Shown: in pieces, positions 17,220 through 26,762 of the stretch
Numbering within the stretch: the first letter of the stretch is position 1
Layout: each line of letters opens with the position of its first letter
Source of the DNA: JL08 sp963765555
GTDB lineage: Bacteria; Pseudomonadota; Alphaproteobacteria; Rhodobacterales; Rhodobacteraceae
Assembly: GCA_963765555.1 (NCBI GenBank)
Contig: CAVXWX010000004.1
Location: forward strand, 310,001-374,000
Reading direction: 5' to 3'
DNA: 64,000 nt
Notes under the pieces: model-generated
Seen by the model: only the letters and a program-made list of their open reading frames with translations
What the model was told of the DNA's origin: nothing
Databases searched by the model: none
Made by a program: the position numbers and the translations under genes

Positions 17220-18959
17220 TCAGGCGGGGGCGGCGTCTTCGAGGCGGAGTTGAACGGTTTGACGCCCGCGCCATGTGTTGATCTCAAGCCGGCCGGCCAG
17301 ATGAAAGCGGGCACCGCCATGGGCATCAAGCGCTGCGCCAAGCGCGGTGTCATAAGCGCCAAAGCTGATCGCGTCGAGCGTGGCGCCTAGACCATCGCCA
17401 AAGGTCAGTTTCAGATGGCTTTCGCCGACCCGCTTGGTGAATTTGATCTGCATGTCGGGAAACACAAAGCGCGGGCCGGGCGCGCCTGCGCCATAGGGGC
17501 CGGCGCGTTCGATCTGTTCAATCAATTCCACGGTGGCGGCCCCCGGCATCAAAACACCATCCACCCGCAAATCGGCGGGGCCAAGCCGGTCTGCGCCCTG
17601 TTTCTGCATCAGTTGGGCCAGCCGTTCCATCGCGGGCTCCAGTTGATCCTGTGCCACTGTCAGTCCGGCAGCCATTTTGTGACCACCGCCTTTGATCAAC
17701 AGGCCTTCGGCGGCAAGGCGCTGGATCGCCGCCCCAAGATCAACGCCGGACACAGACCGCCCCGAGCCTTTTCCAATGCCGTTTTCCAGACCGATCACAA
17801 TGGCGGGCCGGTTGCTGGCCTCTTTCAGGCGGGCGGCGACAATGCCGACCACGCCGGGATGCCAGCCTTCGCCTGCGGCCCAGACCAAGGGCGCATCAAG
17901 TCCGCGTTCTTCGGCCTGTGCCATGGCCGCCGCGCGCACGGCCGCTTCGATATCGCGCCGTTCTGTGTTCAGCGCGTCCAGCCGTTCGGCGATGGCTGCG
18001 GCCTCGTGCGGGTCTGCGGTGCCGAGCAGCCGTGCGCCCAGATCGGCCTGACCGATGCGGCCCCCCGCATTGACGCGCGGACCCAGCAGAAAGCCAAGAT
18101 GATAGGTGGCAGGGGCGGCGTCCAATCGGGCGACATCGGACAGCGCCACCAGTCCGGGGCGTTCCCGACGCGCCATCACTTTCAGGCCTTGCACCACAAA
18201 GGCGCGGTTCGCTTCGATCAGGGGGGCCACATCCGCGACCGTGGCCAGCGCCACAAGATCCAGCATGCCCATCAGATCGGGGCCTTTTTGCCCGGCGTCG
18301 CGCAACTGTCGCCCGGCCTCGACCAGCATCAAAAACACCACACCCGCTGCGCAAAGATACCCCAGATCGCCGGTTTCATCCTGCCGGTTGGGGTTTACCA
18401 CGGCAAGTGCGGGTGGCAGGGTTTCCCCGCCCAGATGGTGATCGAGCACAATCACGTCCGCCCCTTTGGCGGCAGCAATCGGGCCGTGGGACAGGGTGCC
18501 GCAATCCACACAGATGATCAGATCGTGGGCTGTGGCCAGTTCGGCCATGGCCTCATCGTTCGGGCCGTACCCTTCATCGATCCGGTCGGGCACATATAGA
18601 GTGGCGGTCAGACCCATCTGGCGAAGCCAGTCAATCAGCAACGCAGCCGAACTGCCGCCATCGACGTCGTAGTCGGCAAACACCGCAATGCGCTGGCGTG
18701 CGTGCACCGCCTGTAAAAAGCGCGCCGCAGCCGTTTGCATATCTTTCAGTGTGCGCGGGTCGGGCAACAGGTCGCGCAATTGCGGCGACAGAAACATGGG
18801 CGCGTCTTCGCTTGCCACGCCGCGGCGGGCCAGAACCTGACACAACGCCTGCGGCAGGGTGGTGGACTGGGCCATGGCATCGGCGGCGCGCTGAACCTCG
18901 ATCTCGGGGCCGATCCACCGGCGTCCGGTCAACGATGTTTCGACGTCAAGAAATGCCAC
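17220..18959 (-). CDS. recJ: Single-stranded-DNA-specific exonuclease RecJ
   Basis: 579 aa from a GTG start at 18959. The DHH phosphoesterase core is present: DYDVDGGSSAALLIDWL near residue 97 and the VLDHHLGGE motif near 170, followed by the DHHA1 region with the GGGHKMAAGLTV signature. RecJ degrades single-stranded DNA 5' to 3' in recombination and mismatch repair, in the cytoplasm, using Mn2+ or Mg2+. The size fits alphaproteobacterial RecJ. It is downstream of glpX and hom on the same strand, a grouping often conserved in this class. About 66 bp separate it from the glpX stop. Confidence 0.93.
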   Translation of the reverse strand: MAFLDVETSLTGRRWIGPEIEVQRAADAMAQSTTLPQALCQVLARRGVASEDAPMFLSPQLRDLLPDPRTLKDMQTAAARFLQAVHARQRIAVFADYDVDGGSSAALLIDWLRQMGLTATLYVPDRIDEGYGPNDEAMAELATAHDLIICVDCGTLSHGPIAAAKGADVIVLDHHLGGETLPPALAVVNPNRQDETGDLGYLCAAGVVFLMLVEAGRQLRDAGQKGPDLMGMLDLVALATVADVAPLIEANRAFVVQGLKVMARRERPGLVALSDVARLDAAPATYHLGFLLGPRVNAGGRIGQADLGARLLGTADPHEAAAIAERLDALNTERRDIEAAVRAAAMAQAEERGLDAPLVWAAGEGWHPGVVGIVAARLKEASNRPAIVIGLENGIGKGSGRSVSGVDLGAAIQRLAAEGLLIKGGGHKMAAGLTVAQDQLEPAMERLAQLMQKQGADRLGPADLRVDGVLMPGAATVELIEQIERAGPYGAGAPGPRFVFPDMQIKFTKRVGESHLKLTFGDGLGATLDAISFGAYDTALGAALDAHGGARFHLAGRLEINTWRGRQTVQLRLEDAAPA

Positions 18960-19025
18960 AAGAGCCCCTGTTGTTAGATCCGCAGCGGTCGCGGGCCGGT
19001 TTCGTCCTGCATGAGCGGACGGTGA

Positions 19026-19994
19026 TCAGCTGACGGGGGTCCGGTACTGCATCCGCCGCACCGATCCGGTTTTGGACCGCATCAGTAATGTTTCGGTGGT
19101 ATACCAGCCAACTTCGCGCTTGATACCGGGCAACAGCGTTCCGCCTGTCACGCCGGTGGCGGCAAAGATCACATCTTGGGTGACCATTTCGTCGCGGCTG
19201 TAAATCCGGTCCAGATCGGTGATCCCTGCTTTGGCGGCGCGTCCGCGTTCATCATCGTTGCGAAACAGCAGGCGGCCGAACATCTGGCCGCCCATGCATT
19301 TCAATGCGGCGGCGGCCAGTACACCTTCGGGTGCGCCACCTGCGCCCATATACATGTCGATTCCGGTCACATCCGCTTCGGCACAATGCATCACACCTGC
19401 CACGTCGCCATCGGTGATCAGGCGGATGGCGGCTCCCGTTGCACGCACTTCGGCAATCATTTCGTCATGGCGGGGGCGTTCCAGAATGCAGACGGTAATG
19501 TCCGATGCTTTGCAGTTGCGCGCCTTGGCCAGTGCTTTGACCCGCTCTTGCGGTGTCATGTCCAGCGACACAACGCCTTCGGCGTAGCCCGGACCGATGG
19601 CCAGCTTGTCCATGTAGACATCCGGCGCGTGCAGCATCGATCCGCGTGGGCCCATCGCAATTACGGTCAGGGCGTTGGGCATGTCCTTGGCGGTCAGCGT
19701 CGTGCCTTCCAGCGGGTCCAGCGCGATATCAACGCCGGGGCCTTTGCCGGTTCCGACTTCTTCGCCGATATAGAGCATCGGCGCCTCGTCGCGTTCGCCT
19801 TCGCCAATCACGACCACGCCTGCAATGTCCAGCAGGTTCAGTTGTTCGCGCATCGCGTTGACAGCGGCCTGGTCAGCGGCTTTTTCATCGCCGTGCCCGA
19901 CCAGCCGGGCCGACGCAAGCGCCGCTGCCTCGGAGACGCGGGCCAGACCGAGGGACAGCATTCGGTCATGAAATTCAACAGGTGCGGTGCTCAT
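19026..19994 (-). CDS. glpX: Class II fructose-1,6-bisphosphatase GlpX
   Basis: About 322 aa from the ATG at 19994, chosen because AAGGA lies upstream; the frame extends to 20033 without a better start. Signature segments are GEGERDEAPMLYIGE and DPLEGTT, which bind the metals and phosphate of this lithium-sensitive phosphatase fold, and GGAPEGVLAAAALKCMGG. It converts fructose 1,6-bisphosphate to fructose 6-phosphate in gluconeogenesis, in line with growth on C1/C2 or amino acid substrates. It sits between hom and recJ on the same strand. Confidence 0.93.
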   Translation of the reverse strand: MSTAPVEFHDRMLSLGLARVSEAAALASARLVGHGDEKAADQAAVNAMREQLNLLDIAGVVVIGEGERDEAPMLYIGEEVGTGKGPGVDIALDPLEGTTLTAKDMPNALTVIAMGPRGSMLHAPDVYMDKLAIGPGYAEGVVSLDMTPQERVKALAKARNCKASDITVCILERPRHDEMIAEVRATGAAIRLITDGDVAGVMHCAEADVTGIDMYMGAGGAPEGVLAAAALKCMGGQMFGRLLFRNDDERGRAAKAGITDLDRIYSRDEMVTQDVIFAATGVTGGTLLPGIKREVGWYTTETLLMRSKTGSVRRMQYRTPVS

Positions 19995-20054
19995 CAAACT
20001 ATCCTTACTTTTCTTGTGCAACTTGCACGCCAACGGGTGCTTTGGCTAATGGCA

Positions 20055-21341
20055 CTAGACATTCTCGATCCGTAAAGCAACGGGGGTGCTGGCCAGAACG
20101 TCGGTGCCTTGCATTGCGGCCAGCGCCTCGTCCAGCGCGGTGCGTGTGGTTTTATGGGTCACGATCAGCACGGGCGCGGTGTGTTCGGAATGGCCATATT
20201 GGCGCATCCGGTCGATTGACACACCGGCGTTGCCAAGGACAGTTGCAACCTTGGCCAGCGCGCCGGGTTTGTCCAGCAGTTGCATGCGCAGATAATAGGG
20301 GGCTGGCAGAACCGAGCGCGCGGGTGTCGATTTCAGCAATTGTGCGGCGGGTTGCCCGAAGGTGGGCAGGCGCACACCGCGGGCAATATCACAGACATCG
20401 GCCAGAACGGCGCTTGCCGTGGGGCCCATGCCGGCCCCGGCGCCGCGCAGCATGACCTGACCCACTTCGTCACCTTCCAGCACGACCATATTGGTGCCGC
20501 CATCCAGTTGCCCCAAGGCCGATGTATCCGGCACAAGGCACGGCATCATCCGTTGTTCCAGACCACGCCCGGTTTTTTGTGCAACGCCCAGCAACTTGAT
20601 CTTGAACCCCATATCGGCGGCATGGCGGATATCCTCGATGCTGACGCGTTCGATGCCTTCCAGTTCGATGCCGTCAAAATCAACCTGCGTTCCAAACGCG
20701 ATCGACGACAGGATCGCCAGTTTGTGCGCCGCATCAATGCCGCCGACATCCAGTTGCGGATCGGCTTCGAGATAGCCCAGACCGTCTGCTTCGGCAAAAA
20801 CCTCTTCATAGCTGAGGCCGGCATTTTCCATGCGTGTCAGAATATAATTGCATGATCCGTTCATGACGCCGATCACGCGGGTAATCTCGTTTCCGGCCAA
20901 GCCTTCGGTCAGCGCCTTGATGACCGGAATGCCGCCTGCGACAGCCGCTTCGAACCGGATCAGGCGGCCAGCCTCTTCGGCCAATTGGGCAAGCGATTGG
21001 CCGTGAATGGCCAACATGGCCTTGTTGGCGGTTACAACGTCCTTGCCTGCCGCAATCGCGGCCTCGGTTGCGGCCTTGGCTGGCCCGTCCGTTCCGCCCA
21101 TAAGTTCCACAAACACATCGACATCGGCGCGCCGCGCCAGGGCGACAGGATCATCTTCCCATGCATATCCCGACAGGTTGACGCCGCGATCCTTGGCCTT
21201 GTCGCGGGCGCTGACGGCCGTGATCGAAATGTTCGTTCCGGTGCGTGCGGCCAGAAGGGCGGCCTTGGAGCGGATAATCTTGACGACACCTGTGCCGACA
21301 GTGCCAAGCCCTGCAATCCCGAGCCGCAATTGTTGTGTCAT
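20055..21341 (-). CDS. hom: Homoserine dehydrogenase
   Basis: About 428 aa starting MTQQLRLGIAGLGTVGTG, with the NAD(P) loop GLGTVGTG. The catalytic domain has the GGIPVIK segment and the family signature near GSCNYILTRM. A C-terminal ACT domain (YYLRMQLLDKPGALAKVA and onward, about 345-428) fits feedback control by threonine. It reduces aspartate semialdehyde to homoserine in the threonine/methionine pathway. The reading frame continues upstream to 21428, but the Rossmann start and family length support 21341. About 60 bp downstream is glpX. Confidence 0.93.
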   Translation of the reverse strand: MTQQLRLGIAGLGTVGTGVVKIIRSKAALLAARTGTNISITAVSARDKAKDRGVNLSGYAWEDDPVALARRADVDVFVELMGGTDGPAKAATEAAIAAGKDVVTANKAMLAIHGQSLAQLAEEAGRLIRFEAAVAGGIPVIKALTEGLAGNEITRVIGVMNGSCNYILTRMENAGLSYEEVFAEADGLGYLEADPQLDVGGIDAAHKLAILSSIAFGTQVDFDGIELEGIERVSIEDIRHAADMGFKIKLLGVAQKTGRGLEQRMMPCLVPDTSALGQLDGGTNMVVLEGDEVGQVMLRGAGAGMGPTASAVLADVCDIARGVRLPTFGQPAAQLLKSTPARSVLPAPYYLRMQLLDKPGALAKVATVLGNAGVSIDRMRQYGHSEHTAPVLIVTHKTTRTALDEALAAMQGTDVLASTPVALRIENV

Positions 21342-21445
21342 GGGGCGTCCTTTGCCTGCGTCAGTTTTATCTAGGGCGATGTAGCGGGTTCCAGTGCGCC
21401 GTGCAACGCATTGGGGCGGGCAAAACAAGGGGCCGGCCAGTTTAT

Positions 21446-21694
21446 CTATTCGGCATCGCGCTTGCGCAAGTCTTCCGCCCGCGCGTTCAGCGCTGCAATG
21501 CGCGCATCCAGCGCAGCGGCGGTTTCTTCTGCATCGGGCGTTGTGGGGGCAGCGCGTGCCAAGACCGGTTCCAGCGGTTGCAGCGTCGGATATTCCTGAT
21601 CTTCCGCGCCGGGGGGCAGCGCGTCATCCAGATCGGGGAACGGCGCACACGCCGGTATCAACAAAAACAAGATGCCAAAGCATGACAAACGCAT
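21446..21694 (-). CDS. Small predicted lipoprotein
   Basis: About 82 aa from the ATG at 21694. The start MRLSCFGILFLLIPAC is a lipoprotein signal with lipobox LIPAC. The mature part is acidic, then Ala-rich and helical (ETAAALDARIAALNARAEDL), which looks like a short coiled coil ending in DAE. A GGGGA lies about nine bases upstream. I do not recognise the family. It lies upstream of hom on the same strand with about 104 bp between, and diverges from the TetR gene. Confidence 0.65.
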   Translation of the reverse strand: MRLSCFGILFLLIPACAPFPDLDDALPPGAEDQEYPTLQPLEPVLARAAPTTPDAEETAAALDARIAALNARAEDLRKRDAE

Positions 21695-21790
21695 GGTTTT
21701 GATCCCCAAGACTGTCGCAGTGATGCCCGAGTTGGGATTTGGGCGCAAGCAGGGCTTTGATTTGAACGGATGTTCAGATAAAACCGTTTT

Positions 21791-22375
21791 ATGGCACGCA
21801 CGGCGGGATCCCATTCTGATATTACAGGTCCGCGCGTGCGGGCCGAAGCGCAGCGTTTGTTCGCGCAGCACGGGTTTGCGGCGGTTTCGATGCGCCAGAT
21901 CGCCAGTGCCGTCGGGGTGCAGGCGGGGGCGCTATATAATTACACGACGGACAAGCAATCGCTGTTGTTCGATCTGCTGCGCAGCCACATGGAAGACTTG
22001 CTGGCCGCGCGCGAAACCGTTCCGGAGATGGCACCACTGGATGCGCTGGAACAGTTTACGCGGTTCCATATCCGGTTTCATCTGGAACGTACCGAAGCGG
22101 TTTTCATTTCCTACATGGAATTGCGCAATCTGACGCCGGACAATTTCGAAATAATCGAGGATTTGCGCGGGCAGTACGAGGACCAGTTGGAAACGATTCT
22201 GCACCGGGGTGTAGAAGCGGGCGTGTTTTCTGTACCCGATCCAAAAATTGCGACGCTGGGCCTGATCGCGATGCTGACCGGCGTGAACACGTGGTACAGA
22301 TCAAAGGGGCGACTGTCCCTGGACCAGGTGGAAACGATCTACTGGGATATGGTGCGCAAGGCGGTGGCGGCCTAG
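21791..22375 (+). CDS. TetR family transcriptional regulator
   Basis: 194 aa. Residues about 14-60 form the TetR N-terminal HTH, with MRQIASAVGVQAGALYNYTTDKQ as the core, split by the recognition helix. The C-terminal domain is helical, as in the AcrR/FadR-like group that binds acyl-CoA or similar ligands. Adjacent genes that it could control are the lipoprotein (divergent, about 96 bp) and the pirin gene (convergent). The target is unknown. The ATG has no strong RBS. Confidence 0.88.
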   Translation: MARTAGSHSDITGPRVRAEAQRLFAQHGFAAVSMRQIASAVGVQAGALYNYTTDKQSLLFDLLRSHMEDLLAARETVPEMAPLDALEQFTRFHIRFHLERTEAVFISYMELRNLTPDNFEIIEDLRGQYEDQLETILHRGVEAGVFSVPDPKIATLGLIAMLTGVNTWYRSKGRLSLDQVETIYWDMVRKAVAA

Positions 22376-22393
22376 GGCGGCGGTGCGCCGCCC
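22375..22393. repeat. Perfect GC hairpin between convergent TetR and pirin genes
   Basis: GGGCGGCG at 22375-22382 and CGCCGCCC at 22386-22393 form an 8-bp stem with a 3-nt loop. It begins at the last base of the TetR stop codon and lies between convergent genes, so it may end transcription from both sides. No T tract is present on either strand. Confidence 0.45.
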
Positions 22394-22405
22394 CAAGCGT
22401 CTTGG

Positions 22406-23317
22406 TCAGTGGGCGGGTTTGATGAACGTGCCGTTGCGCAGTTCTTTCATCGCCTGCATCAGTTCGTCTTGGGTGTTCATCACGATCGGGCCGTGCCACG
22501 CGACGGGTTCATCAATCGGCGCGCCCGAGATCAGCAGGAACCGCACACCGTCCGGCCCCGCCTGAACGGTCACTTCCTCGCCTGTACCAAAGCGGACGAG
22601 CGTGCGATTGCCGCTTAGATCGCGAATGTTCACTTCCTCGCCGCCGACTTCTTTTTCCAGCAACACGCCGGTGGGTTGACTGGCGTCGGCAAAGGCGCCG
22701 GCGCCTTCGAAAATATACGCGAAGGCGCGCCTGTAAGTATCTATCTTGAATGTCTTTTTCACGCCTGCGGGCACAAAGATATCCAGATATTGCGGGTCTG
22801 CGGCGATGCCATCGACAGGGCCGGTTTTGCCCCAATAACTGCCAACAACCACTTTGACGCGGGTGCCGTCATCGTCGATCACTTCCGGGATTTCGCGGCC
22901 TTTCACATCCTGATAGCGCGGCGCGGTCATCTTCATGGCCGAGGGTAGGTTGCCCCACAGCTGAAAGCCGTGCATCTGGCCGTTGGCGTTTCCGTGCGGC
23001 ATTTCCTGATGCAGGATGCCGGAACCGGCGGTCATCCATTGCACATCGCCCGCGCCAAGGGTGCCGGTGTTGCCAAGGCTGTCGCCGTGATCCACGGTGC
23101 CCGACAGCACATAGGTGATGGTTTCAATGCCGCGATGGGGATGCCACGGAAAGCCCTTGATGAAATCCTCGGGGCGTTCGTTGCGGAAATCATCGAACAA
23201 CAGGAACGGGTCAAGCTCTGACGGGTCCTGAAATCCGAACGCGCGGTGCAGTTTTACGCCGGCACCTTCCATGGTTGGAACGGCCTGACGTGTTTCTAAT
23301 GTGGGTCGAAGGGACAT
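22406..23317 (-). CDS. Pirin family protein
   Basis: About 303 aa from the ATG at 23317. It has the two-cupin pirin layout; the N-terminal metal-binding cupin shows FPWHPHRGIETITYVLSG and, later, SGILHQEM, which supply the His and Glu metal ligands. Pirins include quercetin dioxygenases and redox-sensing regulators, and many bacterial ones have no known role. The C-terminal domain lacks the metal residues, as is normal. It lies downstream of the Fe-S protein on the same strand, about 110 bp away. Confidence 0.9.
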   Translation of the reverse strand: MSLRPTLETRQAVPTMEGAGVKLHRAFGFQDPSELDPFLLFDDFRNERPEDFIKGFPWHPHRGIETITYVLSGTVDHGDSLGNTGTLGAGDVQWMTAGSGILHQEMPHGNANGQMHGFQLWGNLPSAMKMTAPRYQDVKGREIPEVIDDDGTRVKVVVGSYWGKTGPVDGIAADPQYLDIFVPAGVKKTFKIDTYRRAFAYIFEGAGAFADASQPTGVLLEKEVGGEEVNIRDLSGNRTLVRFGTGEEVTVQAGPDGVRFLLISGAPIDEPVAWHGPIVMNTQDELMQAMKELRNGTFIKPAH

Positions 23318-23428
23318 GATCGCCTCTTGTCTGAGCATTCAGTTGACGTAGAAATAGGGCCGCGTTGATCTGTCGGCAATTGGCGGCCAAGAACGGGGGC
23401 TGTGCGAAAACGCGCAGACAGGGGGGTG

Positions 23429-24608
23429 TCAGCTGTTTGGGCTATCCCACCATTTGGACGGTTTGCTGCGCCCGCCGCGCTTGCGATCCAACCACAATGC
23501 CAATCTGCGAAACGGCGACAGCGCCAGTTTCAGCCACAGGCGGTGATGCCAGATGCGAAAATCGCGGTTGAACGGGCAGACCCGCATGCAAATCGCGCAA
23601 TCGGTCGAGGTTTTGGCCCAGAACCCGAAACATTTTTCCGCATCCGATGTCCATTTGCGCACGCCTTTGAGGGCCGATACGTTTTCGCCGCCCGTCGTTG
23701 GCGGGCCATAGGGCAGCGCCTTGACGGGGCAGGCATCGGCGCATTTGGTGCAGATATCGCAGAAGGCGCGCACGCCCAGCGGTTTGGCAGCATCATGGGT
23801 CAGCGGCATATTGGTGAAAATCTTGGAAAACCGCAGCCGTGGCCCGAATTCGGGTGTGATCACCAACTGGTTGCGGGCATATTCGCCCAAACCGGCCTTG
23901 ACCGCATAGGGAATGACAAGGCCGGTATCATTCATAGAAGCGACGGCCTCATACCCCAGATTGCGGATGTAGGCGGCCAGTTGCAGGACAATCGCCGCCT
24001 CGTGGCTGTATTCGCGCCCCGTGGCGGCACCGGCCAGTGCGGACGGGTAGGTGGCCACCAGCGCTTCATCCATTTCGTGGCCCAGAACAATCACCGAGGT
24101 CAGGCCATCGGGCAGATCATTGGGGGCGGCCGACAAATCGCGCGTGTCCACCCGCGATTGATAAAGCCACCGGTCGTCCAGATCGGTGATGCCACACAGA
24201 TCAGCCCCGAAAAACCGTGCGATGCGTTTGATCTCGGCGTTCATTTTGGCGGGATCATCAATCGCGACCTGATCGGGTGCGACGGGCGTGTCATAGCTGA
24301 ACGGGGCCTGAAACCCTTCGCGCCGCCCCTGATCGGCGTGCCGGTCTGTCATGATGTCGGAAATCAGCCATGAAGCGTTGCGCAACGCAAAATCGCGCTG
24401 GGTAAACCCGTCACCGCGGCGCGGCGTGGCCTCCATCCGGTAGGACGCGAAAAACGCATCGGTCTGTTTGCTGCGCACGCTGTCATCCCAGAACGCCCGG
24501 GTGAACACGTCATTTCGCTGTTCGAACCGTTCGAAATCCTTCGGTCACGTCAATGCCGGCGGCGGCATCGCCTTCGCGCTGGTCAGGCTGGTTCGAGGGG
24601 TAGGACAT
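23429..24608 (-). CDS. Reductive dehalogenase-like 4Fe-4S protein (frame broken)
   Basis: The full gene likely starts at the ATG at 24608 (MSYPSNQPDQ) and encodes about 392 aa, but one extra base in the run near 24534-24536 shifts the frame; removing it joins GIDVTEGFERF to EQRNDVFTRAFW. The body has NDTGLVIPYAVKAGLGEYAR and RNQLVITPEFGPRLRFSKIF, both close to RdhA-type reductive dehalogenases, and two ferredoxin motifs: CDICTKCADACP and a second cluster with CFGFW then CAICMRVCP. It lacks a Tat signal, so it should be cytoplasmic. RdhA enzymes use cobalamin; whether this protein acts on an organohalide is unknown. Epoxyqueuosine reductase is a relative but has a different C-terminus. Confidence 0.75.
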
Positions 24609-24712
24609 GACCGGCAGGCTAGCTGTTCCCTTTGTCGGGTTCAACGGTCGCAAATGGAAAAGACAGGGCGCAAAATAGCCCCCAGTTTCCGGCAAAAGCG
24701 AAAGGGATACGC

Positions 24713-25615
24713 ATGAAAGTAGGGTTTATCGGGTTGGGGAATGTCGGGCACAAACTGTCAGGCAGCCTGTTGCGCAACGGCATTGATCTGGTTGTGCATG
24801 ATCTTGATCCGGCACAGGTTGAAAAGTTCGTGGCCAAGGGGGCGACAGCGGGCGGTTCGCCCGCGCAGATGATGCAAGGCTGTGATGCGGTGATCACCTG
24901 CCTGCCCAGCCCCGCAGCAAGTGCGGCCGTGGTGGAAGAAATGCTGCCCCATGTCGGAGCGGGCAAGATCTGGATGGAAATGTCGACCACGGACGCATCC
25001 GAAATTCGCCGTTTGGGGGCCGAAGTGATTGCACGCGGCGGCACGGCGGTGGAATGCCCGGTATCAGGCGGGTGCCATCGGGCGGATACCGGAAATATCA
25101 GTATTTTCGCAGGCTGCGACCGCGAGTCGTTCGAAAAAATGCTGCCGTTCCTGACGATTATGGGGCGTCGTGTCTTGCATACCGGCCCGTTGGGCAGCGC
25201 ATCGGTGTTGAAGGTGATGACGAATTATCTGGCCACCGCCAACCTGCTGACCCTGTGCGAAGCGATGGTGACGATGAAGGCGGCCGGGCTGGACATGGCG
25301 ACGACATACGAGGCGATCAAGATCAGTTCTGGCACGTCCTTTGTGCATGAAACCGAAAGCCAGTTGATCCTGTCGGGGTCGCGCGATGTGAATTTCACCA
25401 TGGACCTTGTGCAAAAGGACATCGGGCTGTTCCAGAAAATTGCGGACGATCACAACGTTCCGTTGGAAATTTCGCCGCTGATGATCGAAATCATGCGCGA
25501 CGGTCAGAACCGGTATGGCGAACGCGCCCAATCGGACCGGATCATTGAACGGCTGGAAGAGGCGACAGGGCTTGAAGGTTCTGGCGGACGGATTCCCGAC
25601 CGAGTTGATCGATGA
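24713..25615 (+). CDS. NAD(P)-dependent beta-hydroxyacid dehydrogenase (HIBADH family)
   Basis: 300 aa from the ATG at 24713. The Rossmann loop is GFIGLGNVGHKL near residue 4, followed by the family substrate-binding ECPVSGG near 119 and the catalytic-Lys segment GSASVLKVMTNYL near 168. These identify a 3-hydroxyisobutyrate/6-phosphogluconate dehydrogenase relative, such as tartronate semialdehyde or 3-hydroxyisobutyrate reductase; the substrate cannot be fixed. It diverges from the Fe-S protein with about 104 bp between the starts. A small membrane protein follows 109 bp later. Confidence 0.88.
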   Translation: MKVGFIGLGNVGHKLSGSLLRNGIDLVVHDLDPAQVEKFVAKGATAGGSPAQMMQGCDAVITCLPSPAASAAVVEEMLPHVGAGKIWMEMSTTDASEIRRLGAEVIARGGTAVECPVSGGCHRADTGNISIFAGCDRESFEKMLPFLTIMGRRVLHTGPLGSASVLKVMTNYLATANLLTLCEAMVTMKAAGLDMATTYEAIKISSGTSFVHETESQLILSGSRDVNFTMDLVQKDIGLFQKIADDHNVPLEISPLMIEIMRDGQNRYGERAQSDRIIERLEEATGLEGSGGRIPDRVDR

Positions 25616-25724
25616 TGAACCCGAAGAGGCCGGTTACGAAGTCAGACCGCCGGCCTGATTGCCCTGTTCCTTTTGTGCAAGGGCGGCTAAAGCCTGTTTC
25701 TGTTGAGGCATAAAGGACGGCAGT

Positions 25725-26208
25725 ATGAACGATGAAATTCTGGCCAGTGTGCGCGCATCCCCTGCGCGGCGCTGGATGGGCATTGTGATGATGGGCGTGC
25801 TTGGGTTCATGCTGATCTATATTGCGTTGGCCCAACCGCCTGCGGTGCAATGGCAGGTTTTCCTGCTTGTGGTGGGGGCCGGCGGCGCTTTGGATGGGTG
25901 AAAAAATGCGCCGCGCGACAGATCACGGTCTTGAATTGACGGAAACCGAACTGCGCGACACGGATGGCGCTGTGCTGGCCCGGGTCGAGGATATCGTGTC
26001 GGTTGATCGCGGGTTTTTCGCATTCAAACCATCCCACGGGTTCCTGATCAAAACAAAACAACCCGGATCGCGCATCTGGCGACCCGGGTTGTGGTGGCGT
26101 ATGGGACGCCGTGTGGGTGTTGGCGGTGTCACGCCGGGGCGTGACACGCGGTTTATGTCGGAAACGCTGGCCGCAATGCTGGCGATGCGTGATCTGTCAG
26201 ACGGTTAA
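25725..26208 (+). CDS. Small membrane protein, unknown family (frame broken)
   Basis: From the ATG at 25725 the frame encodes a hydrophobic helix region (MGIVMMGVLGFMLIYIALA, residues ~18-36), then LPV-like second span WQVFLLVVG, and stops at 25901. In the +1 frame the sequence continues smoothly as LWMGEKMRRATDHGLELTE to the stop at 26208. One extra base in or near the G run at 25874-25878 would explain this. The repaired product is about 160 aa: two N-terminal TM helices and a soluble C-terminal domain with a DIVSVDRGFFAFKPSHGF segment, which looks like a PH-type or bPH2-like beta domain. The function is not known. The stop overlaps the stop of the convergent TadE-like gene. Confidence 0.65.
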
Positions 26209-26762
26209 TCCTGCCACAAAACCTGCGGTGCATAGCGCGGGCGGGTGAACACGAAATTCGAAATCGTGCGGTTTTCCAGACCCGTATCAAACAACGGATC
26301 GAATTCCGCCGTCGTTTCGAAAACGATCACGTTTTCCTGATCCGGCATCACCGGCAGCTTGGTGTGCCAGTCGTCTACATTCTCGTTGACAAGCGCGCCA
26401 AACGATCCGCGCACTTTGGACCACTGAACCTCGTAGGTGTCACTGTCTTCGTCATATTTGAGGATGGTCAGACGGATCGACGGCCGGTTGCTTGACCGCG
26501 TCAGCATGTCGAACAAGGCGCGCGAACTATCAAGGAAATCATTGTCGATCGGCGTTGTCTGACGCGAAATCAGATCCGAGATGGTATAGGCGGCCTTTTG
26601 GCTGACCGTGTATTGCCGATAGGCGTCAAAGATCGAAAACAACGACAGATAGGCCCAGAACATGATCGGAAGGACAATGGTCGCTTCGACGGCGATGTTG
26701 CCTTTTTCATCAGAAGAAAAGCGGCGGGCGTGGCGTTTCAGCCAGAAAGAAAAGGTATTCAA
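26205..26762 (-). CDS. TadE/TadF-like pilus assembly protein
   Basis: 185 aa. An N-terminal basic segment is followed by GNIAVEATIVLPIMFWAYL near residue 21, the conserved TadE-type GxxxVExxxxxP membrane segment recognised for processing in Flp/Tad systems. The rest is periplasmic. It is the last of three genes of the same type on the minus strand and overlaps the one before it by ATGA. TadE-like proteins are minor pilin-like parts of adhesive Flp pili. No other tad gene (secretion ATPase, secretin or prepilin peptidase) is in this window. Confidence 0.82.
   Translation of the reverse strand: MNTFSFWLKRHARRFSSDEKGNIAVEATIVLPIMFWAYLSLFSIFDAYRQYTVSQKAAYTISDLISRQTTPIDNDFLDSSRALFDMLTRSSNRPSIRLTILKYDEDSDTYEVQWSKVRGSFGALVNENVDDWHTKLPVMPDQENVIVFETTAEFDPLFDTGLENRTISNFVFTRPRYAPQVLWQD

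Noticed and set aside
17415..18599. A 394-codon plus-strand frame opposite recJ
   Set aside because: The opposite strand carries all RecJ motifs; this frame has a biased composition and no start signal.
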